From contig OZ038383.1 in NCBI GenBank assembly GCA_964036045.1, forward strand, positions 34,677,394 to 34,741,393: DNA of 64,000 nucleotides, written 5' to 3'. Both the position numbers and the translations under genes were made by a program. Every line of letters starts with the position of its first letter. Within the stretch, counting starts at the first letter, position 1. The stretch comes from Eutreptiella sp. 'Long Island Sound 2002'. Lineage: Eukaryota > Euglenozoa > Euglenophyceae > Eutreptiales > Eutreptiaceae. The notes beneath the pieces were generated by a model, which saw only the letters and a program-made list of their open reading frames with translations, was not told the DNA's origin and did not search any database. Shown piece after piece: positions 1 through 11,307 of the stretch.

Positions 1-1788
1 CACTGGAGACAGGCCTGCTCCGTACAGATCAATCCTTCCCGGATCTGATCCCGCAGCTCCTCCTTCAGGTCCTGCGCCAGCCAGTGTGGGAATGTCCGAC
101 ATACCCACTTGTCCCGCGGCGCTCCCCGCATCTCGCCGACGACCTCCTCGGCGAAGTCCTCCCAATCCAGGATGAAGTCATCCAGGTTGGAGGGGTTGCC
201 ATCGTAGTAGGGGATTTTGATTCCCCTGAGGTTGTCAATCCTGATGGCGTCTCCGACGTCCCAAGCCACCACTCCACCGAGACGGATACCACCTGTGGCC
301 GGGGGGTGTGAGTACACTCCGCGTACATCCCTCTCCTCCATGGAGTGCGGTCCAGTTGGGCCTGAACCCATGGGGTTTGGAATGCGGGAAGGACTTGCTC
401 CATCGGCCGTCCATATCCCCGTATTGGGGTCCTTCGCCCACAGGTTTCCGCCTGGATGACCTCGACCATGTCCTTCGGCGCTCCCCATGGTTCGCCCCCG
501 CATGGTCTGGCTCTGGATCTCCTCTTCAGCATAAACTGCATGGGCAGTCGTAGTGCGCTGTGGATCCTGGGTGGCATGGGACATCTGTACCGTCACGCTC
601 CTCGGGTCCGTGGTTGCGTGCCCTTCCCGCATGGACCCAGCCGGCGCCGTTTGTTCCCCGAGCATTGTGGATTCGCTGAACATGGGAACAAAAGGCAGCG
701 CACCCGGGTCAACACGCGGAGGCGCGTAGGGTGCCTCTGCAGGGCCGCCCATGGGTTTATCCATGGCGCTTCTGAGGGTCTTAACCCGCTCCACCAGCTC
801 TGCCGCGGCCGGCTTTGCCGGGAGCTCCGGACCCGAGGCGAGGGGCTGTAGCTCCTCTAGCCTTTTCAGGCGTCCAGACATGTCCTCCACCAGGTGGAGG
901 AGGCTGTCCACCACTCGCTGCTGCTTCTCCAGGGCCAGCTCCAGATTCTCCCGGTACCGGTCCCGTTCCGCCCGCAGCTCCTCCATGTCTTTCTCCACGG
1001 CCGACTGGTCATCCAGGAATCCCTGCAACGTCTTCCTCTAGACCGTCCTTCGCGTTGTCCAGGCGGTCTAGGCGATGCACGATGGCGTCCATCCCCATCT
1101 TTGGGTACTTGCCCATGAGGAAGGACACGTGCTCGCAGTGGCACTCAGCCTGCTTTCCGCCTGATCCGGCGCATCCCGCGGTTCTCGGCACCTCAGACTC
1201 GTCGCCCATGGGCGTATCGCCTATGGCGTCCGTCTCTGGTCCCGTGTGCCGGGGCACAGGTGCCGTCCGGGCCCTGGCTGGCCTCTCCAAGCCCTCGGCG
1301 TCGTGCTTCAGGGCGGGCTCGGGGGCCGTATGCGCCCTGGCGATCGGCGCGGGCGTCTCCTCCGACTCCGAGGGTTGCTCATAAGCTGTCCGATAGCCCT
1401 CGGGGTGCTCGGATTCCCACAGCCTGACCGGGCTGGGGTCTGTATCCATAGCCCCGGCGTCCTGTGCCGCGGACTTGGGTGACCCGCGCTTCCGGTAGCG
1501 CCGGGCCCGTCCTCCACTGCTGCCTGAATGGCAGGCCTCCTCAGAGTCCTCCGCGGCGGAGCGGAGGTTGCATGCCTTTCGGCAGCGACGCTCACACATG
1601 GGGACCAGGTCCTCCATGTCAGGTCCTCCTCTTCCCGAATGTCGTACCTCTCTTCGGGCTTCAACTTCCGGAGTTCGCCATGCTCTTGAACGTCTCGGCT
1701 CTTCTATGGCTCCAATCTCCGGCGTGGTCTCCACCGAGTCCACAATACGCACCCGGGGCGTACTTGGGCAGGGCTCATAAGGGCCCAA
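1..1788 (-). pseudogene. gag: gag of element A, open at left edge, one frameshift
   Basis: The ATG is at 1788, 38 bases after the primer-binding site. The first ~250 codons are acidic and low-complexity (many E, P, R). At about 1010-1045 the frame ends in TGA, while a neighbouring frame continues without interruption to base 1, so one base has been gained or lost there. After the shift come a charged coiled-coil-like stretch (EKDMEELRAERDRYRE), a linker, and a capsid-like region with IKIPYYDGNPSNLDDF, the usual gag entry of Ty3/gypsy elements, continuing past the left edge. Gag would form the particle that packages the element RNA. No zinc knuckle is visible because the 3' end is missing. The capsid call is by motif only. 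Confidence 0.7.
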
Positions 1789-1825
1789 GTCCCCGGGTCA
1801 GCGGCAGGTAGGGGCAGCTGGTACG

Positions 1826-1837
1826 CCTCTGCTACCA
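1826..1837 (-). other. Primer-binding site of element A
   Basis: The minus strand reads TGGTAGCAGAGG, complementary to the 3' end of an initiator tRNA-Met (CCTCTGCTACCA). It lies between the gag ATG at 1788 and the presumed LTR. The same 12 bases form the PBS of element C and 11 of them that of element B. Confidence 0.8.
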
Positions 1838-4195
1838 TAAAGAAGGTCCCTACCAGGACCGGCCCCTGCTGTGCCCCTTCCGCCTGTAATCCCTGCTGAT
1901 TTGCTCCTGATCAATGCTTGCATTTCTCAAAGTCCCGGGTCCAAAATCCAAAAATATAGAAAATAAAATCCTCCTTCAACCCTGAACAGCAACCAGATCC
2001 CTCAAATACAGCAATAGCCCAATCCACAATCCAAATTCCCACTGCGGGCTTCAGTTCAGCACACCGGTCGTCCCACGATGGCGGGCATGTACAACAATTG
2101 CACCAAAGAGGAAAGCCCTGAAATTGGCATATGAACACAAATAAAGCAAAGTTGGGGAAAGAGGTAGACATACACATTCACAGCCATAAACCCCGCATTC
2201 CCTGGACTCAAGACCTTCCCTTGACTCACCAACATATTGCCCTGAACCAGGTCAAATGAGATGGCTGAATGCCATGTGTCACAAGTCACTACATAAACCC
2301 CAAAAATGTGTTCACGCCCAAGCCTATAAATCCTAGCCCAAAGGGGGAGGTGGCGTGTCATGGCCTAGAAAGGCACTCAGGACCATGCCGTACCCTGACA
2401 TAACCTTGGTTGGACTTGGAGTTGAATGGGATTGGAGAACTGCCCCGTGAAGATGACCTCACAACATGGCAAAATCAGGCAACTCACACCATTATGCCCA
2501 AAAGTCAATCATATACTCAAAAATGCATACGACAAATATCCAAATGCTCCATGCATGTGACAAACCGGAAAGTAGTCTACAAGGGTGATATAGACCAAAG
2601 GTCCATGCCCAAGAATATCCCATCGTTGGCTCCGAAACCCCTCCGGTTATATACGTGACATGCTTCACAAGTCAGCTCATGAGTTTGAGACCTAATTTTG
2701 TGAGGCCTCGTGTGCCAAGCCAAAGTGACCACGTGATCCGGCATATGGTGAGGTACAACACCGAAGCATATGCCAACATCTAAGCAACATACCATAGTTC
2801 AGGGATCTCCAAGCACTTTACTGTTAGCCGACCAGTTGAGCACAAAAAACACAAAAATGAGCATAAAATGAGGTCAAAAACATGACAATATGTCCAAATA
2901 CAAAGTTGTCATGATAGTATATCTCTATGCTCACCCATGATATCCGCGCATGGTTCAATATACAAATGACTGGAACCATTTGCGAACAATTCCCCCACTT
3001 GGATCTCCAATCGAGCGCATGGAGATACCTTCATCACTCATATCTTCATGCCCCATGAAAATGGGAGTGTACCCATGGATCTCTTTGCTAAACATACCAT
3101 GAGTAATACATACGCGGTAGACTTAGTCTAGCGCTTTGAATTACACAATTGGGACATGGGCAAGGCCCTTGTCACGTGTGGCTCCCCATCTCTTCGGCCA
3201 CACGAAGATATATAACATGGGCGTGAGCATATCGAAGCACATACCATGCATAAAACACATACCCTCAAAAGTGGCTCCCACCATGGTATGCCCTGCCCCT
3301 CCATGGACATAACTTCACGTTAAAAATACGTGGGAACACAAGGAAAGTATCTATGCAACCCCAACACTCATGCGGTACACTCGAAAGTCGCAATAAAATA
3401 TTCGGTTGCACGGTCCAAGAGTTATATATCACTTTCTACCCTCTTGACCATTATCCCTTGCTACACCGGGCATGTGTACACACCAAAGACGTTTGATGCT
3501 TCCCAAATAAAGTTGAGAGTAAGGCGCTTGCAACCCAACCTTCCTTATTCTCTTTCCTCACACTCACGCGTACATTTGGCGCTTCAAAGTGGTCCCACGA
3601 TTCACTTTTGTTTCCCTTATATCTCCAAGTCAAATGGACGGCAAGTATAAGGGAAACCTGATTCGGGCATAGGGAAACGAGTATGACCACTCGAAGAAGA
3701 CCAAATCAAGTGCGGCGATGTCGAAGTCGAAAATACGATTTCGACATCGCGAAAAATTCAGATTAAAATTTCGAGTGCACATTTACAAAATTGCGGAAGC
3801 AACGAACCCTTTACTGATGAAATCTGACCCTTCATCGGGGTTTTCTGCCAAAATATCTGGAAATAACAGTTAACCAATCGGTTAACGCAAAATCGCGAGC
3901 CAACTGACAGTCGCCGATACATTGACCATCAGAACGAAAGGCTGAAAAATTACGGAAACATTATGATAATGAAACCCTGTTGATTCCTGATATTCCGATA
4001 TATAAATCTACGCTGGCGGCGCCTCAGTACTGAATATGGCCGCTCATAGCCGGAATGGCCAAACCTATCACACTATCACATCGGATTAGGTCAGGTGGAT
4101 AGGAGAGTATGATATCAGCCAATGGCGGCTTGCCGGCACATAGATACACACCCCAAGTGACCCCAAGATGGCCATGGGGGTCCGAACCGGCTTCA
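1838..4195 (-). repeat. 5' LTR of element A (about 2.36 kb)
   Basis: This A+T-rich stretch without convincing ORFs is bounded by the PBS on the left and by a TGAAGC start at 4195 on the right. The LTRs of element E also start TGAAGC. Roughly 3230-4020 aligns by eye with 55040-55850 and 62500-63320, including a conserved hairpin and a stretch around TACACTCGAAAGT; the left part does not align visibly. The 3' end next to the PBS reads TTTA rather than the canonical CA, so that edge may be off by a few bases. Confidence 0.6.
3717..3748. other. Conserved hairpin inside LTR, copy in element A
   Basis: GATGTCGAA and TTCGACATC are perfect 9-base inverted arms around a 14-base loop. The structure recurs at 55527-55558 and 63001-63032 in the element E LTRs although the surrounding sequence has diverged. 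It may be an RNA processing or regulatory hairpin; the function is unknown. Confidence 0.55.
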
Positions 4196-5518
4196 CTTGA
4201 AAGTACCGTCTCGGTTGAGTCCATCAGTACCCCATTGGGAAATGGCCGAGTCGAACTCCTCCTTCTCTAGTGCTTGCCACTGGAACAACGTTCCACCTCC
4301 ACCCACATTGCTGGCGTCAGTCACCAGGATAATCTCCCCTTGTGCTCTAGGCACACCCAGGCACTTAGCGTTGGCCACGTTTTCCTTGAGCTCGTCAAAC
4401 GCTTGTTGTTCTTGAGGGCCCCAGCGCCAGGTAGTAGTCTTCTTGATGAGGTCCGTCACGATGGCGCTGGTGTAGGTGAAATTCTTGATGTGGCGGCGGT
4501 AGAAGTTGCAAGCCCCAATGAAACTATGTACATCATGGAGTCCTTTCTTGGGGTCTTCATGTTGTACCTTAGCATCCATCAGGGGTTTGGCCTTAGAGGC
4601 CGCTGGGGTCCACCACCCATAGCCAATGACGAACCCCAGGTACTGCATAGTCTCCTGCATGAACTCAAACTTCTCCAGCTTGAGTGTAGTGTGGTTCTCC
4701 TGGCAGACCGCAGAGAACTCGCCCGGGAGGATTAGGTGGTCCTCTTGGATATTCGTTCCCAGGCATACATCGTCGATGTGTGGTTCCATCTGGGCGCCCC
4801 GGGATATGAGTTCTTGCACCACGGGTCTTCGACGTAGGATGGATAGGATCTTGTTCATCAACTCTTGGAAAAGAGCGGGTGCGTTGGCCATGCCAAAGGG
4901 CATGACCTTCCACTTGAACAACCTCCTCTGAGGAGTGATGAAGGCAAGGAGTTCCTGAGCGTTGGGTGTCAGGTCCACCTGCCAGAATCCACTTCGCTTG
5001 TCCATCTTCGTTTTGTAGCGGCAGGAGGCTATCTTCTCGAGGGTTGACTCCATATTAGGAATTGACCCTGAGTGGTTCAAGATCTTCTTGTTCAGCTCTC
5101 CATAGTCCACTACCAACCGTTTGGCAGTTGACCCAGGCTTAGCCACTAGGAACCAGGGGCTGCAGTGTTGGGGGTAGTCCTCATCCTTGTACTCCAGGAC
5201 CAGGCCAGCGTCGATACACTCTTCTATCTGTCGCTCTATCTCATCGGCCTGCTCTTTAGGAGCCGGGTAGGGTCTCCTTCTTATCTTGTGACCCACGAAC
5301 TTGGGCTTCAGCTTGAGGTCAATCTGTACCAGCTTGTCACAGGAGGCTGGAGGGGGTAGTTCTCCGAATACCTCCAGGTAGGTCCTTATCGGCTTCTGTA
5401 CTCTAGGGTCCAAGAGTTTGATCTTGTCCTCCTTTTCCTCGTCAGAGTGTAGACTGCTTGCCCCTTGGTGTAAAGAAGCAGGGAGGTGATCCTCAACCGG
5501 CTCTGCGTCCTTGGTCAA
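4196..5518 (-). pseudogene. pol: Reverse transcriptase and truncated RNase H of element B
   Basis: The open frame covers the RT fingers and palm: a WFLVAK / RLVVDYGELN entry, motif A as KMDKRSGFWQVDL, VMPFGMANAPALFQ, and the catalytic box HIDD at 4769-4780 (usually YxDD). Then come LGFVIGYG and the FIGACNFYRRHI connection. RNase H begins with LVTDAS and GGGGTLFQWQ, but only its first catalytic Asp is present; the rest is missing where element A begins. The frame opens at a non-ATG codon and is really the continuation of pol from the right across a frameshift near 5520. Copying RNA into DNA is the family role; this copy cannot be active. Confidence 0.88.
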
Positions 5519-6458
5519 TCCTTCAGTCCTTGATAGGCGTAGAGAAGGTCTCGTTTCACAGTCTCAGGTGGTCGGTGACAACATAGGCACACTCGAGGGG
5601 GTTCGCATACGCATTCCTCTGAGAGTTCATCCTCCTCTGGGGTCCTCACATGGGCACCCCATACCCTCTTCATGAGCTTCAGGTCCACCTCTCGTTGCCA
5701 GGTGGTAATCTTCTGGTCTAGGTCCTCCTTCAGTTGGGAGATATCCCCTATAGACCCTTGCTTCAACGGCCATGAGCGGCGTGTAGGCGTAGCGTAGCAT
5801 AGCTTTTTTGCCACCAATCTCCTCTTGGAGTCCACGTACTCTCTCAGCCTGGATCAGGGGTCCCACTCCTCGTCCAGGGGCTCTCCTCCCCTCATGGAGA
5901 GTAGGGGTTTCAGTGGGGCAGCGTACTCGGCGTTCTCCACTTCCTCCACGCACGTCTGCACGAAGAAGGCGTCATGCTCAGTCTTGCATCAGAGTGTATA
6001 GAGCTGGGTAGCTCGGATAGCCCACACTCGGAGACTACATCAGGATTAGATACACGGCAGGGGGAGTTGGGGGCAACAGTGTCAGACACGACGTACTCGT
6101 CTCCCCCAGGAGTAGTCTCCACGGCATCTCGAGGTCGTAGGTGATTTTTCAGGACGTCCAGGGTGAAGCCGCTGCTCTCACGTTGAATTTCTTGGACCAT
6201 AGCAGAATCCAGATCCTCCCGGGGCACTGGGGCTAGACTCTCGTCCACCACGCTTAGCATACTGCCCCATCCAGGTTTCCTGATGGGCGTCTTGCGGCCC
6301 AGAGGCACGTAGATGGCGTCATCCGACACCTTCCCCAGTTCACTGAATCTTGGGTTCCCGTAGGCCATCCCGAGAGAGGGCCAGTAAAATTTATAGAGGC
6401 AATTTTTCCCTTTGCTGCAGTAGAGGTCCAGGACATGTTGCTTGTCGCTGGCAAATAG
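5519..6458 (-). pseudogene. Pol linker between protease and RT of element B, multiply frameshifted
   Basis: Coding character passes between all three minus-strand frames, with apparent shifts near 5985, 5845, 5760 and 5520, and a TAG at 6459-6461 before it. Recognisable pieces include YGNPRFSELG at the start, an acidic middle, and near the end CVCEPPRVCLCCHRPPE, a cysteine-rich patch that could bind metal. I do not recognise a domain. Its place between protease and RT and the smooth continuation of amino-acid character across shifts indicate one former reading frame. Confidence 0.55.
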
Positions 6459-7010
6459 CTACACGTTCAAGTCTTCCCGGGAGTATCCCAACTCCTTCAG
6501 ACCTTGGTCTAGGACATCTTCCAGGAGCTGATAGTCCTCTGTTTTGGAGGCCACCATCATGTTTGAGGGCTCCCTCTTGCACACCCTCAAGTAGCTAAAC
6601 GTATGCTCAGACTGCTCCAGAGGTACAGATTCCCAGCCTTCACCATTGTCCATTTGGAGGACGTAGGGTGCTTGCAGGCTGAGGGATAGAATCTCGGAGT
6701 GCTCGACGAAGAGGTCGGTACCCAGTACAAAGTCGAAGGCTTCGGTGTCCATCACATACAACTGATGGGCAATGCTTCTAGAACCCATAGGCACTTCGAC
6801 CTCACAGTCCCCACAACTGTGCACCACATGCCCATCTCCCATGCGGATGGCTGCGGTAGACAAGATGTTCTTCAGGTCCCCACAAGGTAAACTTTTCTTG
6901 GCAACAATAGATATAGTGGCCCCAGTATCCAGTACCCCCAGGTATTGACGTCCCCCAAGACAGATACGTACCCAGAACACCAGGTCTGTAAGCCCCCCGG
7001 AGCGTCCCTG
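6459..7010 (-). pseudogene. Retroviral-type aspartic protease of element B
   Basis: The active-site motif VLDTGATISIV (DTGA at 6918-6929) is followed about 60 residues later by FDFVLGTDLF, the usual flap-side hydrophobic-LG motif of retropepsins. The region continues the gag frame through the TGA at 7011-7013 and ends at TAG 6459-6461. As in other Ty3/gypsy elements it would cut the Gag-Pol precursor. The domain itself looks intact, but stops on both sides mean it is reached only by readthrough or not at all. Confidence 0.8.
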
Positions 7011-9554
7011 TCAGAACTCCGTGGGGCAAGTCACTTCGAAACCCCTACTCCGGAGTTTGGGCGCCATGCGCATGAAGCGGGAGCGCTTGCGGGCATTGGA
7101 CTGGTCCCCATCTTTGTTAGCACCCTTGGTCCCTTGTTCTTGTTGGCCTTGCGTCTGGGAACAGGTCGTAGGTCCCGTGTTGGGTTGCCCACCAGATGGC
7201 TCAGGGTTCACCCCTGTTGTAGGATTTGGGCTCCCTTCGGACAGGTTCGCGTCCTTGTCCTTGTCAGGCTTGCGGTTGCCGCCTCCCCGTCCACCTTTGT
7301 CTTTGCCACCTTGGCCTTTGCCGTTGCCCTTGGACTTGCCTTGGCCATTGTCCTTGTTGGCGCTGCCTTTGCCACCGCCCTTGCCACTGGCGTTCTTGGT
7401 CTTAAGCTTCGCCGATAGGCGTTGCTTATGGTAGCACTCATCCTCGTAGTGCTTCCCCTTCCCGCAGAACGCACAGGTGATGGTACACCTGTAGTGGTCC
7501 GGCAGCTTTGCCTTGCCGCCGGTGTTGGTCTCCTGCTTCTTCCCCTGGACCACGAAGCAATCGCACTGGTCGCAGTCAGGGGCATGAAGCAGGGAACCCT
7601 GCTCATCTCTGGCTTCACACCAGAAGAGATCTTGGACATTGCTCATGATACGAGCATTTTACGGGGTAGTCCCCTGTCTGGGTCGGTGTCCTTGGTACCC
7701 CGGGCCTTGGCTCCCAGAGCCTTCTCCTCCGGGACGATAGGCGTTCAGGTGCTGGTCGCTTTCTCTCTCCAGCACCAGCTCCAAAAGTAGCACAGACAGA
7801 TCCTCGTAATTGAGGGCTCTTGCCTTGCGTTCTGCCGTTGACCGGCACTCATCCCACAGCTCTCGAGGGAGCTTGGCCACCAACCAGAAGAGCAGCTCGT
7901 TGCTGCCGTAAGAACCAGGCGTCAGTCGCCCCACCCAGTGGTCCAGTTCGGCCAGCAGCTCGGACATCCTGGCTGGCTTGGGGTTGTTGGGCAGCACACC
8001 TAGGTTTTGGATCTCAGCCCTGATGGAGAGGTTGGTTTCGTGGGTCTGGTACTGCCGCTCCAAGGCTACCAGCATGTTGGCGAAGGTGGCGGACTTCGTT
8101 ACGATCTGCTTGACCTGCTTCTCCAGGTACTTGGTCTTGCAGCACTGCAGGAGCAGATTGCACTTTACTCGCCCACTAGCACGGGTTTGGCCGGTCATCC
8201 TTAGGAACCGGCCGAAGTTATCAGCGAACTCGATGAGATCCTTCCCTGTGACCTCTGGCAAGTTCACCACAATTTTGGAGGTGACAATTGCCTTAGCCTC
8301 CTGTGACCTGCGTCCATCAGGGCGCTTGGTCTTCTTCTTCTTCTTCTTCTTCCTCCCGCTCGGGTTCTCGGGGTCTTCCGGGTCATCATCCTCCGAGGGC
8401 GAGGCAGAAATCATCAATGGTGGCTCATCTTCAGAAGGGTGTCCGCTTAGGTCACTAGAGCCGTAGAGCTCCACGTCCACAATTGCCCTTAGGGCTGTCA
8501 GCCCCAACTGGTCCAGCTCGGCTCTCGTGGAGTTCTCCACTTGCCCGTAGGGGGGCTGGGCCTTTCTTGGTATAAAGGGGCTTCTCGGCATCACAGCAGA
8601 GGTCGGCATCGGTCGGCTCCTCAGGCTTTCCGGGGTGTTCGTTAGCCCCGCCACCAGGTGATTGGCTTGTACTCCATGAGGTGAAACTCCCGCGGTGGTG
8701 GGTGACGCTTGGGGCGGTATCAGGGGCTCCAGTTAAGCCCAAATCTCTTGAGTGAGATCAACAACAAGTTCAGAGGTGGCTCCTCGGAGAGCCTCTTTTA
8801 TCTCTGACCGCGTCAGGGACCTGTTGGAGGATCTTCCAGATCCTCTACTCCTTCCACCCAGAGACTCAGGGCCCCTTAGGCCACTCAGGGAAGTGAAACC
8901 AGGTGCTGGCATAGTATAGCCAGGCTCAGGTTCCGCATAGCCAGGTACCCCACTCGTGTACACGCCCGCAGCGGGTCTGTGATAGCCATCCTCATAACGG
9001 CGCGGCATAGGCTCAGGCGCACTGGTGTAGGTAGAGCTGGATGCCACTGGTTCGCTGACTGCAGTTGCCATAGGTGGCACAGTCGTGGCTGGAATCACAC
9101 CATAGGTGTGGTAAGGCATCCCAGTAAAGCCTAGACCCTCAGTCATAGGTGGAGTCGTTCTGGGTGAGGATGTAGCTTGATGTGTGGCTGGGAATGTGGT
9201 GGTTGTTGGTGAGGAAACTGCAGGAAAATCAGAGGCGCTCGGCGCGCTCTCCACAGGTCTGTCCTCGAAGGGCGCCTCCTCGGATGGTCTGTATCCATCT
9301 CCAGGGTGTACCTCTTCGGCTCCGATGTCCACTGCTTGCTCCTCCTTCTCCTTCTCTTTCCCTTCAGGTCCTCGCACGGATAGACCACTGAAGGCAGCTC
9401 TCAAGCCTTCCAGAGAATCATCCCTCAACCCACTTAAGGGCACTAAAGGTACAGGCACCTCAGGTTCAGGTTCACCAGCAGGTTCGGGCGCTGGCGCTGG
9501 CTTGGCTGCTGCCACTGAGGGCGCTGTTGTCTCGGCAGTGTCCTTGGTGTCCAT
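7011..9554 (-). pseudogene. gag: gag of element B (capsid and zinc knuckle), two internal TAA stops
   Basis: The ATG is at 9554, 86 bases after the PBS. The N-terminal ~270 residues are rich in P, A, E, S and T. A TAA at 8733-8735 interrupts the frame, then comes the capsid-like part with a poly-lysine run near 8330 and conserved stretches KTKYLEKQVKQIVTKSATFA and ELDHWVGRLTPGS. A second TAA at 7659-7661 precedes the nucleocapsid with one zinc knuckle, CAFCGKGKHYEDEC (CX2CX4HX4C, about 7434-7475), and a Gly/Lys-rich tail. The relic at 49417-50630 has AAG where the second TAA stands, so that stop is decay. The terminal TGA at 7011-7013 is kept in the relic. Confidence 0.8.
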
Positions 9555-9639
9555 ATTGTATTTCTTCGCCCTGCAGTGGAGTCAGTCTTGACGTACTGGT
9601 TGTACTTCACGGGGTTGCAGGTACGCAAAGACTGAAAAA

Positions 9640-9650
9640 CTCTGCTACCA
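9640..9650 (-). other. Primer-binding site of element B
   Basis: The minus strand reads TGGTAGCAGAG, 11 bases complementary to an initiator tRNA-Met 3' end, 85 bases upstream of the gag ATG at 9554. Confidence 0.72.
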
Positions 9651-10067
9651 GAAAGTTATAACAGGCTTTCACTGTTGATTGCTTCGATGATATTGTTTTG
9701 TTGATGCCCCTGCTTGCTCCTGCTGCTTTTTAATGTAGTTCAGGTTTTCCAAACAAGGACCTTTGATGAAACCAACCGAAATAAGTACCCACAGTTGCAA
9801 GGCAAAGGACCACAGGATCAAATCCACAACATGAAGGCCTGCAGTCAAAGAAGATAGTGATACAACAAAGGAAACTCACAATAACTACAGGTTTAGGAAA
9901 TGATACTTAGAACATATCCTACAAACCTGGAAAAACTGCCCACATGGGCGTCCTCTTTTTTATAGTGCCATCTAGAGATGTGCACTCTTTGTTTTAGGTC
10001 ACATAGGTGCTGAGGTGGCATGGCTTGTGGCGCTGAGGTCACTGCCTTGTCACATGGGATATTCCTA
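9651..10067 (-). other. Presumed remains of the 5' LTR of element B
   Basis: By position next to the PBS this should be LTR sequence, but no second copy exists in the window to fix its length or confirm it. No ORF or motif is recognised here. Confidence 0.3.
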
Positions 10068-10156
10068 CTCAGCTAGGCTGACTGGAAATTGAACCCAGGA
10101 CCTCTCCAAAGGAGGTGCCACAGCCCCCTAGGGTGCAGACCACTAGGATAGCTAAG
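10068..10156 (-). ncRNA. tRNA-like sequence (degenerate, possible SINE head)
   Basis: On the minus strand a 7-base terminal stem (CTTAGCT with AGCTGAG, one wobble) encloses a T-arm CTGGG-TTCAATT-TCCAG at 10082-10098 and a 17-base anticodon-arm-like hairpin ACCTC-CTTTGGA-GAGGT at 10100-10116, whose loop would place UUG as anticodon. GGTTCAATTTCC resembles a polymerase III B box, and CTAGTGG near the 5' side resembles an A box. The spacing between arms is wrong for a functional tRNA (variable loop too short, D region too long), so a tRNA pseudogene or SINE is more likely than a working tRNA gene. Confidence 0.4.
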
Positions 10157-11307
10157 CATACATGAGAAAATATAGAAAAATGTATAGGCTCTAGATCAAT
10201 GTCAGCGCCTCAGTGAGCCCAGGAAATGGTGTATAAGATCAATCAGTTGGGGGGTCAGGGGTCCACACAACATCCATAGATCAGTGCTTGGTTTTTTAGG
10301 TCAAAATGTCTTATCACCCCTTTTTGGTTAGGCCAATACTAAGATAAAAATGTGTTATGCCTTTAGGCCTCTTTATAACAACTAAAGCTAACCTTTTGGC
10401 AGGGAAATACACTTCTTCTTACTCGGAGCGCCAAGGGAACAACCGTGATCCTCCCGCCCTCTTTATGTCTTTCCGATCAGGTGACAATGCTCTGGGAAGG
10501 GGGATGAAGCCGGTTCGGATCCCCTTTGGCTACATATTTCGTTGTTTCACTGAGTTCAGCGATTTCAGCGATTTTGCGTATCAATTTAGGAGCATTCTGA
10601 ATTTATACTATTTATAAACCACAGGATGGAGGATTTAAAATATCTCGTTCAGACCAGGCCTGCTGTGTGTGCGGGGGCCCTTCTCGTGCTCCTGTTGGCG
10701 TGGGCGTGCTCTGTGCTCTTCAATGCGGGCAATCGTCTGAAAATTCTTCCCAACGGGTGCTAATAGTGTTAGTTCTATCCTGTTACAGAAATGGAAGCGA
10801 ATCAGAAGCTAGGGCAACTCCAGTGGATGCTACAACGCCCGGAATTGCGATCTGGCTAAACCCTGGTGTGGTGCCTCCGCCCACACCGGGTATCACCCTT
10901 GGGTGCATCACTGCACTTGGGAGGAGACTGGTGTACGTTAATGGGCGCATCTGCTTCGGCAGTGCCTTGCCTACGTGCATGTGGGACCACGAGTCCCTTG
11001 AAGCTGGAGGAGCGCTAGTGGAAGTGAAGTGGAAGTGGATGCGGCTGAGGTAGACGCACCGGAAGGGAAGAAAGTAACTCGGTCGTTGCTCCGCAAGGCA
11101 AAGCAATTCCTCATTCCTTGGCTTATCATTTGTTTGCTTTGCATGTGTCATGACAACTTGATCTCCCATGGAATCAAAGAGGGTCAATCTTTGGTGATTG
11201 TGCGTGTTGAACATGTTCAGTGCACGTGCCATGGGTGAACATGCTAAAGGTGGAGAATTGCACTTATGCCCTGGTGGTTATCCGCTCATTTGCCCTCTTA
11301 CTCTGGT
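10157..11307. other. Intergenic DNA, nothing recognised
   Basis: Several ORFs of 60-150 codons occur on both strands, but none has a recognisable domain. Base composition is mixed and no LTR partner of element B was found here. Confidence 0.5.

Larger units (their letters stand above)
1..4195 (-). mobile_element. Element A: Ty3/gypsy-type LTR retrotransposon, 5' part only
   Basis: Read on the minus strand this piece holds, in order, a 5' LTR, a primer-binding site, a short leader and gag; pol lies beyond the left edge. The LTR begins TGAAGC at 4195, directly against the RNase H coding sequence of element B, which stops abruptly there. I infer that A inserted into B. The matching 3' LTR and the target duplication would be to the left, outside the window. 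The family assignment rests on the gag capsid-like region, the tRNA-Met PBS and LTR similarity to element E, whose pol is clearly Ty3/gypsy. Confidence 0.72.
4196..9650 (-). mobile_element. Element B: decayed Ty3/gypsy-type retrotransposon
   Basis: On the minus strand: PBS (9640-9650), gag with acidic and capsid parts, a CCHC zinc knuckle, protease, a linker, reverse transcriptase and the start of RNase H. Integrase is absent because the element is cut at 4195/4196 by the LTR of element A. Gag and protease lie in one frame separated by single stops; the pol linker has several frameshifts. No partner LTR is visible, so the right end beyond the PBS is undefined. Confidence 0.75.

Noticed and set aside
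8733-8735. TAA inside element B gag as a programmed readthrough site
   Set aside because: It is mid-gag rather than at a domain border. The comparable TAA at 7659 is a sense codon in the relic, so decay is the simpler view.
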